The translations under genes and the position numbers were made by a program. Shown here one piece after another: positions 35,729 to 50,000 of a stretch of 64,000 nt of DNA. Under the pieces are notes generated by a model. It saw only the letters and a list, made by a program, of their open reading frames with translations, was not told where the DNA came from and searched no databases. The stretch is taken from the NCBI GenBank assembly GCA_964036665.1, contig OZ038528.1, forward strand, positions 10,298,501 to 10,362,500. The letters run 5' to 3'. Each line of letters starts with the position of its first letter. Position 1 is the stretch's first letter. The stretch comes from Gordius sp. MW1 (Eukaryota; Nematomorpha; Gordioida; Gordea; Gordiidae).

Positions 35729-38700
35729 ATGAAAAATAAATTTTTTTCGACCTCAAAATTTTTTCATTTTTTTCGTTTCAACCATATCGCCCCCATGAAA
35801 GTTTTCGATATCAGAGGTGAATTCCGTAAAAAAAAATTTTTGATCAGTCATCAAAAATTATTTACTTTAAATCACGATCGCATAGAGCTTGTTTCACAAG
35901 AACTAGAGACACGCTTAGAAAGCGATGTTGAAACAATCTAAACGCAACACAATGTTAATTTCTCTCAATCTGAAACTTGGCTTCGTGCAAAATTTCTTAT
36001 CGAGATTCTAACAAGGACATAATGCTAAGAATATTTACTGACTTTTAAAGAATTTTCAGCCCCCTTTCGAAAGAATATGAAAAATAAATTTTTTTCGACC
36101 TCAAAATTTTTTCATTTTTTTCGTTTCAACCATATCGCCCCCATGAAAGTTTTTGATATCTGAGGTGAATTCCGTAAAAAATATTTTTTCATCAAAAATT
36201 ATTAACTTTAAATCAGGATCGCATAGAGCTTGTTTCACAAAAACTAGAGACACGCTTAGAAAGCGGTATTGAAACTATCTAAACGCAACACGAAAATCTT
36301 AATTTCTCTCCTAAAACTTCGCCTCGTGCAAAAATTCTTATCGAGATTCTAACAAGGACATAATGCTAAGAATAATTCCTAACTTTTAAAGATTTTTTCA
36401 GCCCCCTTTCGAAAGAATATGAAAAATAAATTTTTTTCGACCTCAAAATTTTTTCATTTTTTTCGTTCAACCATATCGCCCCCATGAAAGTTTTTGATAT
36501 CAGAGGTGAATTCCGTAAAAAATATTTTTTCATCAAAAATTATTAACTTTAAATCAGGATCGCATAGAGCTTGTTTCACAAAAACTAGAGAAACGCTTAG
36601 AAAGCGGTATTGAAACTATCTAAACGCAACACGAAAATCTTAATTTCTCTCCTAAAACTTCGCCTCGTGCAAAAATTCTTATCGAGATTCTAACAAGGAC
36701 ATAATGCTAAGAATAATTCCTAACTTTTAAAGATTTTTTCAGCCCCCTTTCGAAAGAATATGAAAAATAAATTTTTTTCGACCTCAATTTTTTTTCGTTT
36801 CAACCATATCACCCCCATGAAAGTTTTCGATATCAGAGGTGAATTCCGTAAAAATATTTTTTTTGATCAGTCATCAAAAATTATTAACTTTAAATCACGA
36901 TCGCATAGAGTTTGTTTCATAAAAACTAGAGACACGCTTAGAAAGCGATATTGAAACTATCTAAACGCAACACGAAAATCTTAATTTCTCTCCTAAAACT
37001 TCGCCTCGTGCAAAAATTCTTATCGAGATTCTAACAAGGACATAATGCTAAGAATATTTCCTAACTTTTAAAGATCTTTTCAGTCCCCTTTCGAAAGAAT
37101 ATGAAAAATAATATTTTTTTCGACCTCAAAATTTTTTCATTTTTTTCGTTCAACCATATCTCCCCCATGAAAGTTTTCGATATCAGAGGTGAATTCCGTA
37201 AAAAAAAATTTTTCATCAAAAATTATTAACTTTAAATCACGATCGTGTTTCACAAAAACTAGAGACACGCTTAGAAAGCGATATTGAAACAATCTAAAAG
37301 CAACACGAAAATCTTAATTTCCTTCAATCTAAAACTTCCGCTTGTGCAAAAATTCTTATCGAGATTCTAACAAGGACATAATGCTTAGAATATTTACTGA
37401 CTTTTAAAGATTTTTTCAGCCCCCTTTCGAAAGAATATGAAAAATAATATTTTTTTCGACCTCAAAATTTTTCCATTTTTTTCGTTCAACCATATCGCCC
37501 CCATGAAAGTTTTCGATATCAGAGGTGAATTCCGTAAAAAAAAATTTTTGATCAGTCATCAAAAATTATTAACTTTAAATCACGATCGTGTTTCACAAAA
37601 ACTAGAAACACGCTTATAAAGCGATATTGAAACAATCTAAACGCAACACGAAAGTGTTAATTTCTCTCAATCTAAAACTTGGCCTCGTGCAAAATTTCTT
37701 ATCGAGATTCTAACATGGACATTATGCTAAGAATATTTACTGACTTTTAAAGATTTTTTCAGCCCCTTTTCGAAAGAATATGAAAAATAAATTTTTTTCG
37801 ACCTCAAATTTTTATCGTTTCAACCATATCGCCCCCATGAAAGTTTTCGATATCAGAGGTGAATTCCGTAAAAAAAATTTTTTTTGATCAGTCATCAAAA
37901 ATTATTAACTTTAAATCACGATCGCATAGAGCTTGTTTCACAAAAACTAGAGACACGCTTAGAAAGCGATATTGAAACAATCTAAAAGCAACACGAAAAT
38001 CTTAACTTCCTTCAATCTAAAACTTCCCCTTGTGCAAAATTTCTTATCGAGATTCTAACAAGGACATTATGCTAAGAATATTTACTGACTTTTAAAGATT
38101 TTTTCAGCCCCCTTTCGAAAGAATATGAAAAATAAATTTTTTTCGACCTCAAATTATTTTCGTTTCAACCATATCGCCCCCATGAAAGTTTTCGATATCA
38201 GAGGTGAATTCCGTAAAAAAAATTTTTTTTGGTCAGTCATCAAAAATTATTAACTTTAAATCACGATCGCATAGAGCTTGTTTCACAAAAACTAGAGACA
38301 CGCTTAGAAAGCGATATTGAAACAATCTAAAAGCAACACGAAAATCTTAATTTCCTTCAATCTAAAACTTCCCCTTGTGCAAAAATTCTTATCGAGATTC
38401 TAACAAGGACATAATGCTAAGAATATTTACTGACATTTAAAGATTTTTTCAGCCCCCTTTCGAAAGAATATGAAAAATAAATTTTTTTCGACCTCAAAAT
38501 TTTTTCATTTTTTTCGTTTCAACCATATCGCCCCCATGAAAGTTTTCGATATCAGAGGTGAATTCCGTAAAAAAAATTTTTTTTGATCAGTCATCAAAAA
38601 TTATTAACTTTAAATCACGATCGCATAGAGCTTGTTTCACAAAAACTAGAGACACGCATAGAAAGCGATATTGAAACAATCTAAAAGCAAGACGAAAATC

Positions 38701-38823
38701 TTAATTTCCTTCAATCTAAAACTTCCCCTTGTGCTAAAATTCTTATCGAGATTTTAACAAGGACATAATGCTAAGAATATTTACTGACTTTTAAAGATTT
38801 TTTCAGCCCCCTTTCGAAAGAAT
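35729..38823. repeat. Diverged segmental duplicate of 23.9-27.0 kb
   Basis: Starts are 35729, 36077, 36419, 36760, 37101, 37437, 37780, 38125 and 38470. The units pair with the earlier zone as 36419/23932, 36760/24267, 37101/24930, 37437/25293, 37780/25986, 38125/26330 and 38470/26675. The offset falls from about 12490 to 12171 to 11795 bp because the counterparts of 24599 and 25644 are missing here. Shared marks include AAGCGGTATTGAAAC, GATCTTTTCAGTCCCC, CAGCCCCTTTTCG, TTTTTATCGTTTC and AAATTATTTTCGTTTC. 36077 and 36419 also look like a tandem duplication of one unit. Confidence 0.83.
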
Positions 38824-39861
38824 ATGAAAAATAATATTTTTTTCGACCTCAAAATTTTTCCATTTTTTTCGTTCAACCATATCGCCCCCATGAAAGTTTT
38901 CGATATCAGAGGTGAATTCCGTAAAAAAAAATTTTTGATCAGTCATCAAAAATTATTAACTTTAAATCACGATCGCGTAGAGCTTGTTTCACAAAAACTA
39001 GAGACACGCTTAGAAAGCGATATTGAAACAATCTAAACGCAACACAATGTTAATTTCTCTCAATCTGAAACTTGGCTTCGTGCAAAATTTCTTATCGAGA
39101 TTCTAGCAAGGACATAATGCTAAGAATATTTACTGTCTTTTAAAGATTTTTTCAGCCCTCTTTCGAAAGAATATGAAAAATAATATTTTTTTCGACCTCA
39201 AAATTTTTTCATTTTATTCGTTCAACCATATCGCCCCCATGAAAGTTTTCGATATCAGAGGTAAATTACGTAAAAAAATTTTTTTTGATCAGTCATCAAA
39301 AATTATTAACTTTAAATCACGATCGTGTTTCACAAAAACTAGAAACACGCTTAGAAAGCGATATTGAAACAATCTAAACGCAACACGAAAGTGTTAATTT
39401 CTCTCAATCTAAAACTTGGCCTCGTGCAAAATTTCTTATCGAGATTCTAACATGGACATTATGCTAAGAATATTTACTGACTTTTAAAGATTTTTTCAGC
39501 CCCCTTTCGAAAGAATATGAAAAATAAATTTTTTTCGACCTCAAATTTTTTTCGTTTCAACCATATCGCCCCCATGAAAGTTTTCGATATCATAGGTGAA
39601 TTCCGTAAAAAAAAATTTTTTTGATCAGTCATCAAAAATTATTAACTTTAAATCACGATCGCATAGAGCTTGTTTCACAAAAACTAGAGACACGCTTAGA
39701 AAGCGATATTGAAACAATCTAAAAGCAACACGAAAATCTTAATTTCCTTCAATTTAAAACTTCCCCTTGTGCAAAATTTCTTATCGAGATTCTAACAAGG
39801 ACATTATGCTAAGAATATTTACTGACTTTTAAAGATTTTTTCAGCCCCCTTTCGAAAGAAT
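38824..39861. repeat. Three-monomer block repeated at 61.0-61.9 kb
   Basis: Starts 38824, 39173 and 39517 equal 61035, 61384 and 61728 at exactly 22211 bp. Shared marks include AACACAATGTTAATTTC, TACTGTCTTTTAAAG, CATTTTATTCG, GAGGTAAATTACG and CTAACATGGACATTATG. This is the longest-range near-exact duplication I found that is not part of a contiguous HOR. Confidence 0.88.
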
Positions 39862-42638
39862 ATGAAAAATAAATTTTTTTCGACCTCAAATTATTTTCGT
39901 TTCAACCATATCGCCCCCATGAAAGTTTTCGATATCAGAGGTGAATTCCGTAAAAAAATTTTTTTTGGTCAGTCATCAAAAATTATTAACTTTAAATCAC
40001 GATCGCATAGAGCTTGTTTCACAAAAACTAGAGACACGCTTAGAAAGCGATATTGAAACAATCTAAAAGCAACACGAAAATCTTAATTTCCTTCAATCTA
40101 AAACTTCCCCTTGTGCAAAAATTCTTATCGAGATTCTAACAAGGACATAATGCTAAGAATATTTACTGACTTTTATAGATTTTTTCAGCCCCCTTTCGAA
40201 AGAATATGAAAAATAATATTATTTTCGACCTCAAAATATTTTCAATTTTTTCGTTTCAACCAAATCGCCCCCATGAAAGTTTTCGATATCAGAGGTGAGT
40301 TCCGTAAAAAAAAATTTTTTATCAAAAATTATTATTTTTAAATCACGATCTCATAGAGCTTGTTTCACAAAAACTAGAGACACGTTTAGAAAGCGATATT
40401 GAAACAATCTAAACGCAACACGAAATTGTTAATTTCTCTCAATCTAAAACTTGGCCTCGTGAAAATTTCTTATCGAGATTTCTAACAAGGACATAATGCG
40501 AATATTTACTGACTTTTAAAGATTTTTTCAGCCCCCTTTCGAAAGAATATGAAAAATAAATTTTTTTCGACCTCAAAATTTTTTCATTTTTTTCGTTTCA
40601 ACCATATCGCCCCCATTAAAGTTTTCGATATCAGAGGTGAATTCCGTAAAAAATTTTTTTTTGATCAGTCATCAAAAATTATTAACTTTAAATCACGATC
40701 GCATAGAGATTGTTTCACAAAAACTAGAGACACGCTTAGAAAGCGATATTGAAACAATCTAAAAGCAACACGAAAATCTTAATTTCCTTCAATCTAAAAC
40801 TTCCCCTTGTGCAAAAATTCTTATCGAGATTTTAACAAGGACATAATGCTAAGAATATTTACTGACTTTTAAAGATTTTTTCAGCCCCCTTTCGAAAGAA
40901 TATGATAAATAAATTTTTTTCGACCTCAGAATTTTTTCATTTTTTTCCTTTCAACCATATCGCCCCCATGAAAGTTTTCAATATCAGAGGTGAATTCCGT
41001 AAAAAAAATTTTTTTTGATCAGTCATCAAAAATTATTAACTTTAAATCACGATCGCATAGAGCTTGTTTCACAAAAACTAGAGACACGCTTAGAAAGCGA
41101 TATTGAAACTATCTAAACGCAACACGAAAATCTTAATTTCTCTCCTAAAACTTCGCCTCGTGCAAAAATTCTTATCGAGATTCTAACAAGGACATAATGC
41201 TAAGAATAATTCCTAACTTTTAAAGATTTTTTCAGCCCCCTTTCGAAAGAATATGAAAAATAATATTTTTTTCGACCTCAAATTTTTTTCATTTTTTTGG
41301 TTCAACCATATCGCCCCCATGAAAGTTTTCGATATCAGAGGTGAATTCCGTAAAAAAACATTTTTGATCAGTTATCAAAAATTATTAACTTTAAATCACG
41401 ATCGCATAAAGCCTGTTTCACAAAAACTAGAGACACGCTTAGAAAGCGATATTGAAACAATCTAAACGCAACACGAAAGTGTTAATTTCTCTCAATCTAA
41501 AACTTGGCCTCGTGCAAAATTTCTTATCGAGATTCTAACAAGGACATTATGCTAAGAATATTTACTGACTTTTAAAGATTTTTTCAGCCCCCTTTCGAAA
41601 GAATATGAAAAATAAATTTTTTTGACCTCAAATTTTTTTCGTTTCAACCATATCGCCCCCATGAAAGTTTTCGATTTCAGAGGTGAATTCCGTAAAAATA
41701 TTTTTTTTGATCAGTCATCAAAAATTATTAACTTTAAATCAGGATCGCATAGAGCTTGTTTCTCAAAAACAAGAGACACGCTTAGAAAGCGATATTGAAA
41801 CTATCTAAACGCAACACGAAAATCTTAATTTCTCTCCTAAAACTTCGCCTCGTGCAAAAATTCTTATCGAGATTCTAACAAGGACATAATGCTAAGAATA
41901 TTTACTAACTTTTAAAGATTTTTTCAGCCCCCTTTCGAAAGAATATGAAAAATAATATTTTTTTCGACCTCAAAATTTTTTCATTTTTTTCGTTCAACCA
42001 TATCGCCCCCATGAAAGTTTTCGATATCAGAGGTGAATTCCGTAAAAAAAAATTTTTGATCAGTCATCAAAAATTATTAACTTTAAATCACGATCGTGTT
42101 TCACAAAAACTAGAGACACGCTTAGAAAGCGATATTGAAACAATCTAAACGCAACACGAAAGTGTTAATTTCTCTCAATCTAAAACTTGGCCTCGTGCAA
42201 AATTTCTTATCGAGATTCTAACAAGGACATAATGCTAAGAATATTTACTGACTTTTAAAGATTTTTTCAGCCCCCTTTCGAAAGAATATGAAAAATAATA
42301 TTTTTTTCGACCTCAAAATTTTTTCATTTTTTTCGTTCAACCATATCGCCCCCATGAAAGTTTTCGATATCAGAGGTGAATTCCGTAAAAAAAATTTTTT
42401 TGATCAGTCATCAAAAAAATATTAACTTTAAATCACAATCGCATAGAGCTTGTTTCACAAAAACTAGAGACACGCTTAGAAAGCGATATTGAAACTATCT
42501 AAACGCAACACGAAAATCTTAATTTCTCCCCTAAAACTTCGCCCCGTGCAAAAATTCTTATCGAGATTCTAACAAGGACATAATGCTCAGAATATTTCCT
42601 AACTTTTAAAGATTTTTTCAGCCCCCTTTCGAAAGAAT
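39862..42638. repeat. Left flank of the 13-mer HOR, matching 46.1-48.5 kb
   Basis: Starts are 39862, 40206, 40549, 40902, 41253, 41605, 41945 and 42288. From 40206 on they match 46108, 46451, 46804, 47155, 47507, 47848 and 48191 at an offset of 5902-5903 bp, equal to the first 13-mer unit (4516) plus the nested 4-mer (1386). The change of source lies inside the unit at 39862: its head is a B type with AAATTATTTTCG, while its tail already matches the 45756 unit. 40206 is the GTGAGTTCCG, TTATTTTTAAATC, AATGCGAATA type, also found at 25644. Confidence 0.88.
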
Positions 42639-44025
42639 ATGAAAAATAATATTTTTTTCGACCTCAAAATTTTTTCATTTTTTTGGTTCAACCATATCGC
42701 CCCCATGAAAGTTTTCGATATCAGAGGTGAATTCCGTAAAAAAACATTTTTGATCAGTTATCAAAAATTATTAACTTTAAATCACGATCGCATAAAGCCT
42801 GTTTCACAAAAACTAGAGACACGCTTAGAAAGCGATATTGAAACAATCTAAACGCAACACGAAAGTGTTAATTTCTCTCAATCTAAAACTTGGCCTCGTG
42901 CAAAATTTCTTATCGAGATTCTAACAAGGACATTATGCTAAGAATATTTACTGACTTTTAAAGATTTTTTCAGCCCCCTTTCGAAAGAATATGAAAAATA
43001 AATTTTTTTCGACCTCAAATTTTTTTCGTTTCAACCATATCGCCCCCATGAAAGTTTTCGATTTCAGAGGTGAATTCCGTAAAAATATTTTTTTTGATCA
43101 GTCATCAAAAATTATTAACTTTAAATCAGGATCGCATAGAGCTTGTTTCTCAAAAACAAAAGACACGCTTAGAAAGCGATATTGAAACTATCTAAACGCA
43201 ACACGAAAATCTTAATTTCTCTCCTAAAACTTCGCCTCGTGCAAAAATTCTTATCGAGATTCTAACAAGGACATAATGCTAAGAATATTTACTAACTTTT
43301 AAAGATTTTTTCAGCCCCCTTTCGAAAGAATATGAAAAATAATATTTTTTTCGACCTCAAAATTTTTTCATTTTTTTCGTTCAACCATATCGCCCCCATG
43401 AAAGTTTTCGATATCAGAGGTGAATTCCGTAAAAAAAAATTTTTGATCAGTCATCAAAAATTATTAACTTTAAATCACGATCGTGTTTCACAAAAACTAG
43501 AGACACGCTTAGAAAGCGATATTGAAACAATCTAAACGCAACACGAAAGTGTTAATTTCTCTCAATCTAAAACTTGGCCTCGTGCAAAATTTCTTATCGA
43601 GATTCTAACAAGGACATAATGCTAAGAATATTTACTGACTTTTAAAGATTTTTTCAGCCCCCTTTCGAAAGAATATGAAAAATAATATTTTTTTCGACCT
43701 CAAAATTTTTTCATTTTTTTCGTTCAACCATATCGCCCCCATGAAAGTTTTCGATATCAGAGGTGAATTCCGTAAAAAAAATTTTTTTGATCAGTCATCA
43801 AAAAAATATTAACTTTAAATCACAATCGCATAGAGCTTGTTTCACAAAAACTAGAGACACGCTTAGAAAGCGATATTGAAACTATCTAAACGCAACACGA
43901 AAATCTTAATTTCTCCCCTAAAACTTCGCCCCGTGCAAAAATTCTTATCGAGATTCTAACAAGGACATAATGCTCAGAATATTTCCTAACTTTTAAAGAT
44001 TTTTTCAGCCCCCTTTCGAAAGAAT
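41253..44025. repeat. Nested 4-monomer tandem duplication, 1386-bp period
   Basis: Units 41253, 41605, 41945 and 42288 recur at 42639, 42991, 43332 and 43675 (spacing 1386-1387 bp). Marks are the TTTGGTTCAACC head with AAAAAAACATTTTTGATCAG and CATAAAGCCTG, the class B unit with CTCAAAAACAAGAGAC or CAAAAGAC, and the unit with ATCAAAAAAATATT. The block occurs once per unit elsewhere in the 13-mer array, so here it has been duplicated inside one 13-mer copy. Confidence 0.9.
42394..42420. repeat. Dyad with extended 11-bp arms
   Basis: In the unit at 42288 the left arm ATTTTTTTGAT (42394-42404) and right arm ATCAAAAAAAT (42410-42420) are perfect reverse complements around CAGTC. The usual right arm has five As; here it has seven, matching seven Ts on the left. 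The same form recurs at 43675, 48191, 52720 and 59987 as part of the 13-mer. Many other units have long T-runs without a matching A-run, so this symmetry may be chance. Confidence 0.75.
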
Positions 44026-47000
44026 ATGAAAAATAATATTTTTTTCGACCTCAAAATTTTTTCATTTTTTTCGTTCAACCATATCGCCCCCATGAAAGTT
44101 TTCGATATCAGAGGTGAATTCCGTAAAAAAAAATTTTTTGATCAATCATCAAAAATTATTAACTTTAAATCACGATCGTGTTTCACAGAAACTAGAGACA
44201 CGCTTAGAAAGCGATATTGAAACAATCTAAACGCAACACGAAAATCTTAATTTCCTTCAATCTAAAACTTCCCTTCGTGCAAAAATTCTTATCGAGATTC
44301 TAACAAGGACATAATGCTAAGAATATCTACTGACTTTTAAAGATTTTTTCAGCTCCCTTTCGAAAGAATATGCAAAATAATATTTTTTCGACCTCAAAAT
44401 TTTTTCATTTTTTTTGTTTCAACCATATCGCCCCCATGAAAGTTTTCGATATCAGAGGTGAATTCCGTAAAAAAAAATTTTTTTGGTCAGTCATCAAAAA
44501 TTATTAACTTTAAATCACGATCGCATAGAGCTTGTTTCACAAAAACTAGAGACACGCATAGAAAGCGATATTGAAACAATCTAAAAGCAAGACGAAAATC
44601 TTAATTTCCTTCAATCTAAAACTTCCCCTTGTGCTAAAATTCTTATCGAGATTTTAACAAGGACATAATGCTAAGAATATTTACTGACTTTTAAAGATTT
44701 TTTCAGCCCCCTTTCGAAAGAATATGAAAAATAATATTTTTTTCGACCTCAAAATTTTTCCATTTTTTTCGTTCAACCATATCGCCCCCATGAAAGTTTT
44801 CGATATCAGAGGTGAATTCCGTAAAAAAAATTTTTTGATCAGTCATCAAAAATTATTTACAATAAAATAACGATCGCGTAGAGCTTGTTTCACAAAAACT
44901 AGAGACACGCTTAGAAAGCGATATTGAAACAATCTAAACGCAACACAATGTTAATTTCTCTCAATCTGAAACTTGGCTTCGTGAAAAATTTCTTATCGAG
45001 ATTCTAGCAAGGACATAATGCTAAGAATATTTACTGTCTTTTAAAGATTTTTTCAGCCCCCTTTCGAAAGAATATGAAAAATAATATTTTTTTCGACCTC
45101 AAAATTTTTTCATTTTTTTCGTTCAACCATATCGCCCCCATGAAAGTTTTCGATATCAGAGGTGAATTCCGTAAAAAAAAATTTTTTGATCAGTCATCAA
45201 AAATTATTGATCGTGTTTCACAGAAACTAGAGACACGCTTAGAAAGCGATATTGAAACAATCTAAACGCAACACGAAAGTGTTAATTTCTCTCAATCTAA
45301 AACTTGGCCTCGTGCAAAATTTCTTATCGAGATTCTAACAAGGACATAATGCTAAGAATATTTACTGACTTTTAAAGATTTTTTCAGCCCCCTTTCGAAA
45401 GAATATGAAAAATAATATTTTTTTCGACCTCAAAATTTTTTCATTTTTTTGGTTCAACCATATCGCCCCCATGAAAGTTTTCGATATCAGAGGTGAATTC
45501 CGTAAAAAAAAATTTTTTTGATCAGTCATCAAAAATTATTAACTTTAAATCACGATCGCATAGAGCTTGTTTCACAAAAACTAGAGACACGCTTAGAAAG
45601 CGATATTGAAACTATCTAAACGCAACACGAAAATCTTAATTTCTCTCCTAAAACTTCGCCTCGTGCAAAAATTCTTATCGAGATTCTAACAAGGACATAA
45701 TGCTAAGAATAATTCCTAACTTTTTAAGATTTTTTCAGCCCCCTTTCGAAAGAATATGAAAAATAATATTTTTTTCGACCTCAAATATTTTTCATTTTTT
45801 TGGTTCAACCATATCGCCCCCATGAAAGTTTTCGATATCAGAGGTGAATTCCGTAAAAAAACATTTTTGATCAGTTATCAAAAATTATTAACTTTAAATC
45901 ACGATCGCATAAAGCCTGTTTCACAAAAACTAGAGACACGCTTAGAAAGCGATATTGAAACAATCTAAAAGCAACACGAAAATCTTAATTTCCTTCAATC
46001 TAAAACTTCCCCTTGTGCAAAAATTCTTATCGAGATTCTAACAAGGACATAATGCTAAGAATATTTACTGACTTTTATAGATTTTTTCAGCCCCCTTTCG
46101 AAAGAATATGAAAAATAATATTATTTTCGACCTCAAAATATTTTCAATTTTTTCGTTTCAACCAAATCGCCCCCATGAAAGTTTTCGATATCAGAGGTGA
46201 GTTCCGTAAAAAAAAATTTTTTATCAAAAATTATTATTTTTAAATCACGATCTCATAGAGCTTGTTTCACAAAAACTAGAGACACGCTTAGAAAGCGATA
46301 TTGAAACAATCTAAACGCAACACGAAATTGTTAATTTCTCTCAATCTAAAACTTGGCCTCGTGAAAATTTCTTATCGAGATTTCTAACAAGGACATAATG
46401 CGAATATTTACTGACTTTTAAAGATTTTTTCAGCCCCCTTTCGAAAGAATATGAAAAATAAATTTTTTTCGACCTCAAAATTTTTTCATTTTTTTCGTTT
46501 CAACCATATCGCCCCCATTAAAGTTTTCGATATCAGAGGTGAATTACGTAAAAAAAATTTTTTTGATCAGTCATCAAAAATTATTAACTTTAAATCACGA
46601 TCGCATAGAGCTTGTTTCACAAAAACTAGAGACACGCTTAGAAAGCGATATTGAAACAATCTAAAAGCAACACGAAAATCTTAATTTCCTTCAATCTAAA
46701 ACTTCCCCTTGTGCAAAAATTCTTATCGAGATTTTAACAAGGACATAATGCTAAGAATATTTACTGACTTTTAAAGATTTTTTCAGCCCCCTTTCGAAAG
46801 AATATGATAAATAAATTTTTTTCGACCTCAGAATTTTTTCATTTTTTTCCTTTCAACCATATCGCCCCCATGAAAGTTTTCGATATCAGAGGTGAATTCC
46901 GTAAAAAAAATTTTTTTTGATCAGTCATCAAAAATTATTAACTTTAAATCACGATCGCATAGAGCTTGTTTCACAAAAACTAGAGACACGCTTAGAAAGC

Positions 47001-50000
47001 GATATTGAAACTATCTAAACGCAACACGAAAATCTTAATTTCTCTCCTAAAACTTCGCCTCGTGCAAAAATTCTTATCGAGATTCTAACAAGGACATAAT
47101 GCTAAGAATAATTCCTAACTTTTAAAGATTTTTTCAGCCCCCTTTCGAAAGAATATGAAAAATAATATTTTTTTCGACCTCAAATTTTTTTCATTTTTTT
47201 GGTTCAACCATATCGCCCCCATGAAAGTTTTCGATATCAGAGGTGAATTCCGTAAAAAAACATTTTTGATCAGTTATCAAAAATTATTAACTTTAAATCA
47301 CGATCGCATAAAGCCTGTTTCACAAAAACTAGAGACACGCTTAGAAAGCGATATTGAAACAATCTAAACGCAACACGAAAGTGTTAATTTCTCTCAATCT
47401 AAAACTTGGCCTCGTGCAAAATTTCTTATCGAGATTCTAACAAGGACATTATGCTAAGAATATTTACTGACTTTTAAAGATTTTTTCAGCCCCCTTTCGA
47501 AAGAATATGAAAAATAAATTTTTTTCGACCTCAAATTTATTTCGTTTCAACCATATCGCCCCCATGAAAGTTTTCGATTTCAGAGGTGAATTCCGTAAAA
47601 ATATTTTTTTTGATCAGTCATCAAAAATTATTAACTTTAAATCAGGATCGCATAGAGCTTGTTTCTCAAAAACAAGAGACACGCTTAGAAAGCGATATTG
47701 AAACTATCTAAACGCAACACGAAAATCTTAATTTCTCTCCTAAAACTTCGCCTCGTGCAAAAATTCTTATCGAGATTCTAACAAGGACATAATGCTAAGA
47801 ATATTTACTAACTTTTAAAGATTTTTTCAGCCCCCTTTCGAAAGAATATGAAAAATAATATTTTTTTCGACCTCAAAATTTTTTCAATTTTTTCGTTCAA
47901 CCATATCGCCCCCATGAAAGTTTTCGATATCAGAGGTGAATTCCGTAAAAAAAAATTTTTGATCAGTCATCAAAAATTATTAACTTTAAATCACGATCGT
48001 GTTTCACAAAAACTAGAGACACGCTTAGAAAGCGATATTGAAACAATCTAAACGCAACACGAAAGTGTTAATTTCTCTCAATCTAAAACTTGGCCTCGTG
48101 CAAAATTTCTTATCGAGATTCTAACAAGGACATAATGCTAAGAATATTTACTGACTTTTAAAGATTTTTTCAGCCCCCTTTCGAAAGAATATGAAAAATA
48201 ATATTTTTTTCGACCTCAAAATTTTTTCATTTTTTTCGTTCAACCATATCGCCCCCATGAAAGTTTTCGATATCAGAGGTGAATTCCGTAAAAAAAATTT
48301 TTTTGATCAGTCATCAAAAAAATATTAACTTTAAATCACAATCGCATAGAGCTTGTTTCACAAAAACTAGAGACACGCTTAGAAAGCGATATTGAAACTA
48401 TCTAAACGCAACACGAAAATCTTAATTTCTCCCCTAAAACTTCGCCCCGTGCAAAAATTCTTATCGAGATTCTAACAAGGACATAATGCTCAGAATATTT
48501 CCTAACTTTTAAAGATTTTTTCAGCCCCCTTTCGAAAGAATATGAAAAATAATATTTTTTTCGACCTCAAAATTTTTTCATTTTTTTCGTTCAACCATAT
48601 CGCCCCCATGAAAGTTTTCGATATCAGAGGTGAATTCCGTAAAAAAAAATTTTTTGATCAATCATCAAAAATTATTAACTTTAAATCACGATCGTGTTTC
48701 ACAGAAACTAGAGACACGCTTAGAAAGCGATATTGAAACAATCTAAACGCAACACGAAAATCTTAATTTCCTTCAATCTAAAACTTCCCTTCGTGCAAAA
48801 ATTCTTATCGAGATTCTAACAAGGACATAATGCTAAGAATATCTACTGACTTTTAAAGATTTTTTCAGCTCCCTTTCGAAAGAATATGCAAAATAATATT
48901 TTTTCGACCTCAAAATTTTTTCATTTTTTTTGTTTCAACCATATCGCCCCCATGAAAGTTTTCGATATCAGAGGTGAATTCCGTAAAAAAAAATTTTTTT
49001 GGTCAGTCATCAAAAATTATTAACTTTAAATCACGATCGCATAGAGCTTGTTTCACAAAAACTAGAGACACGCATAGAAAGCGATATTGAAACAATCTAA
49101 AAGCAAGACGAAAATCTTAATTTCCTTCAATCTAAAACTTCCCCTTGTGCTAAAATTCTTATCGAGATTTTAACAAGGACATAATGCTAAGAATATTTAC
49201 TGACTTTTAAAGATTTTTTCAGCCCCCTTTCGAAAGAATATGAAAAATAATATTTTTTTCGACCTCAAAATTTTTCCATTTTTTTCGTTCAACCATATCG
49301 CCCCCATGAAAGTTTTCGATATCAGAGGTGAATTCCGTAAAAAAAATTTTTTGATCAGTCATCAAAAATTATTTACAATAAAATAACGATCGCGTAGAGC
49401 TTGTTTCACAAAAACTAGAGACACGCTTAGAAAGCGATATTGAAACAATCTAAACGCAACACAATGTTAATTTCTCTCAATCTGAAACTTGGCTTCGTGC
49501 AAAATTTCTTATCGAGATTCTAGCAAGGACATAATGCTAAGAATATTTACTGTCTTTTAAAGATTTTTTCAGCCCCCTTTCGAAAGAATATGAAAAATAA
49601 TATTTTTTTCGACCTCAAAATTTTTTCATTTTTTTCGTTCAACCATATCGCCCCCATGAAAGTTTTCGATATCAGAGGTGAATTCCGTAAAAAAAAATTT
49701 TTTGATCAGTCATCAAAAATTATTAACTTTAAATCACGATCGTGTTTCACAGAAACTAGAGACACGCTTAGAAAGCGATATTGAAACAATCTAAACGCAA
49801 CACGAAAGTGTTAATTTCTCTCAATCTAAAACTTGGCCTCGTGCAGAATTTCTTATCGAGATTCTAACAAGGACATAATGCTAAGAATATTTACTGACTT
49901 TTAAAGATTTTTTCAGCCCCCTTTCGAAAGAATATGAAAAATAATATTTTTTTCGACCTCAAAATTTTTTCATTTTTTTGGTTCAACCATATCGCCCCCA

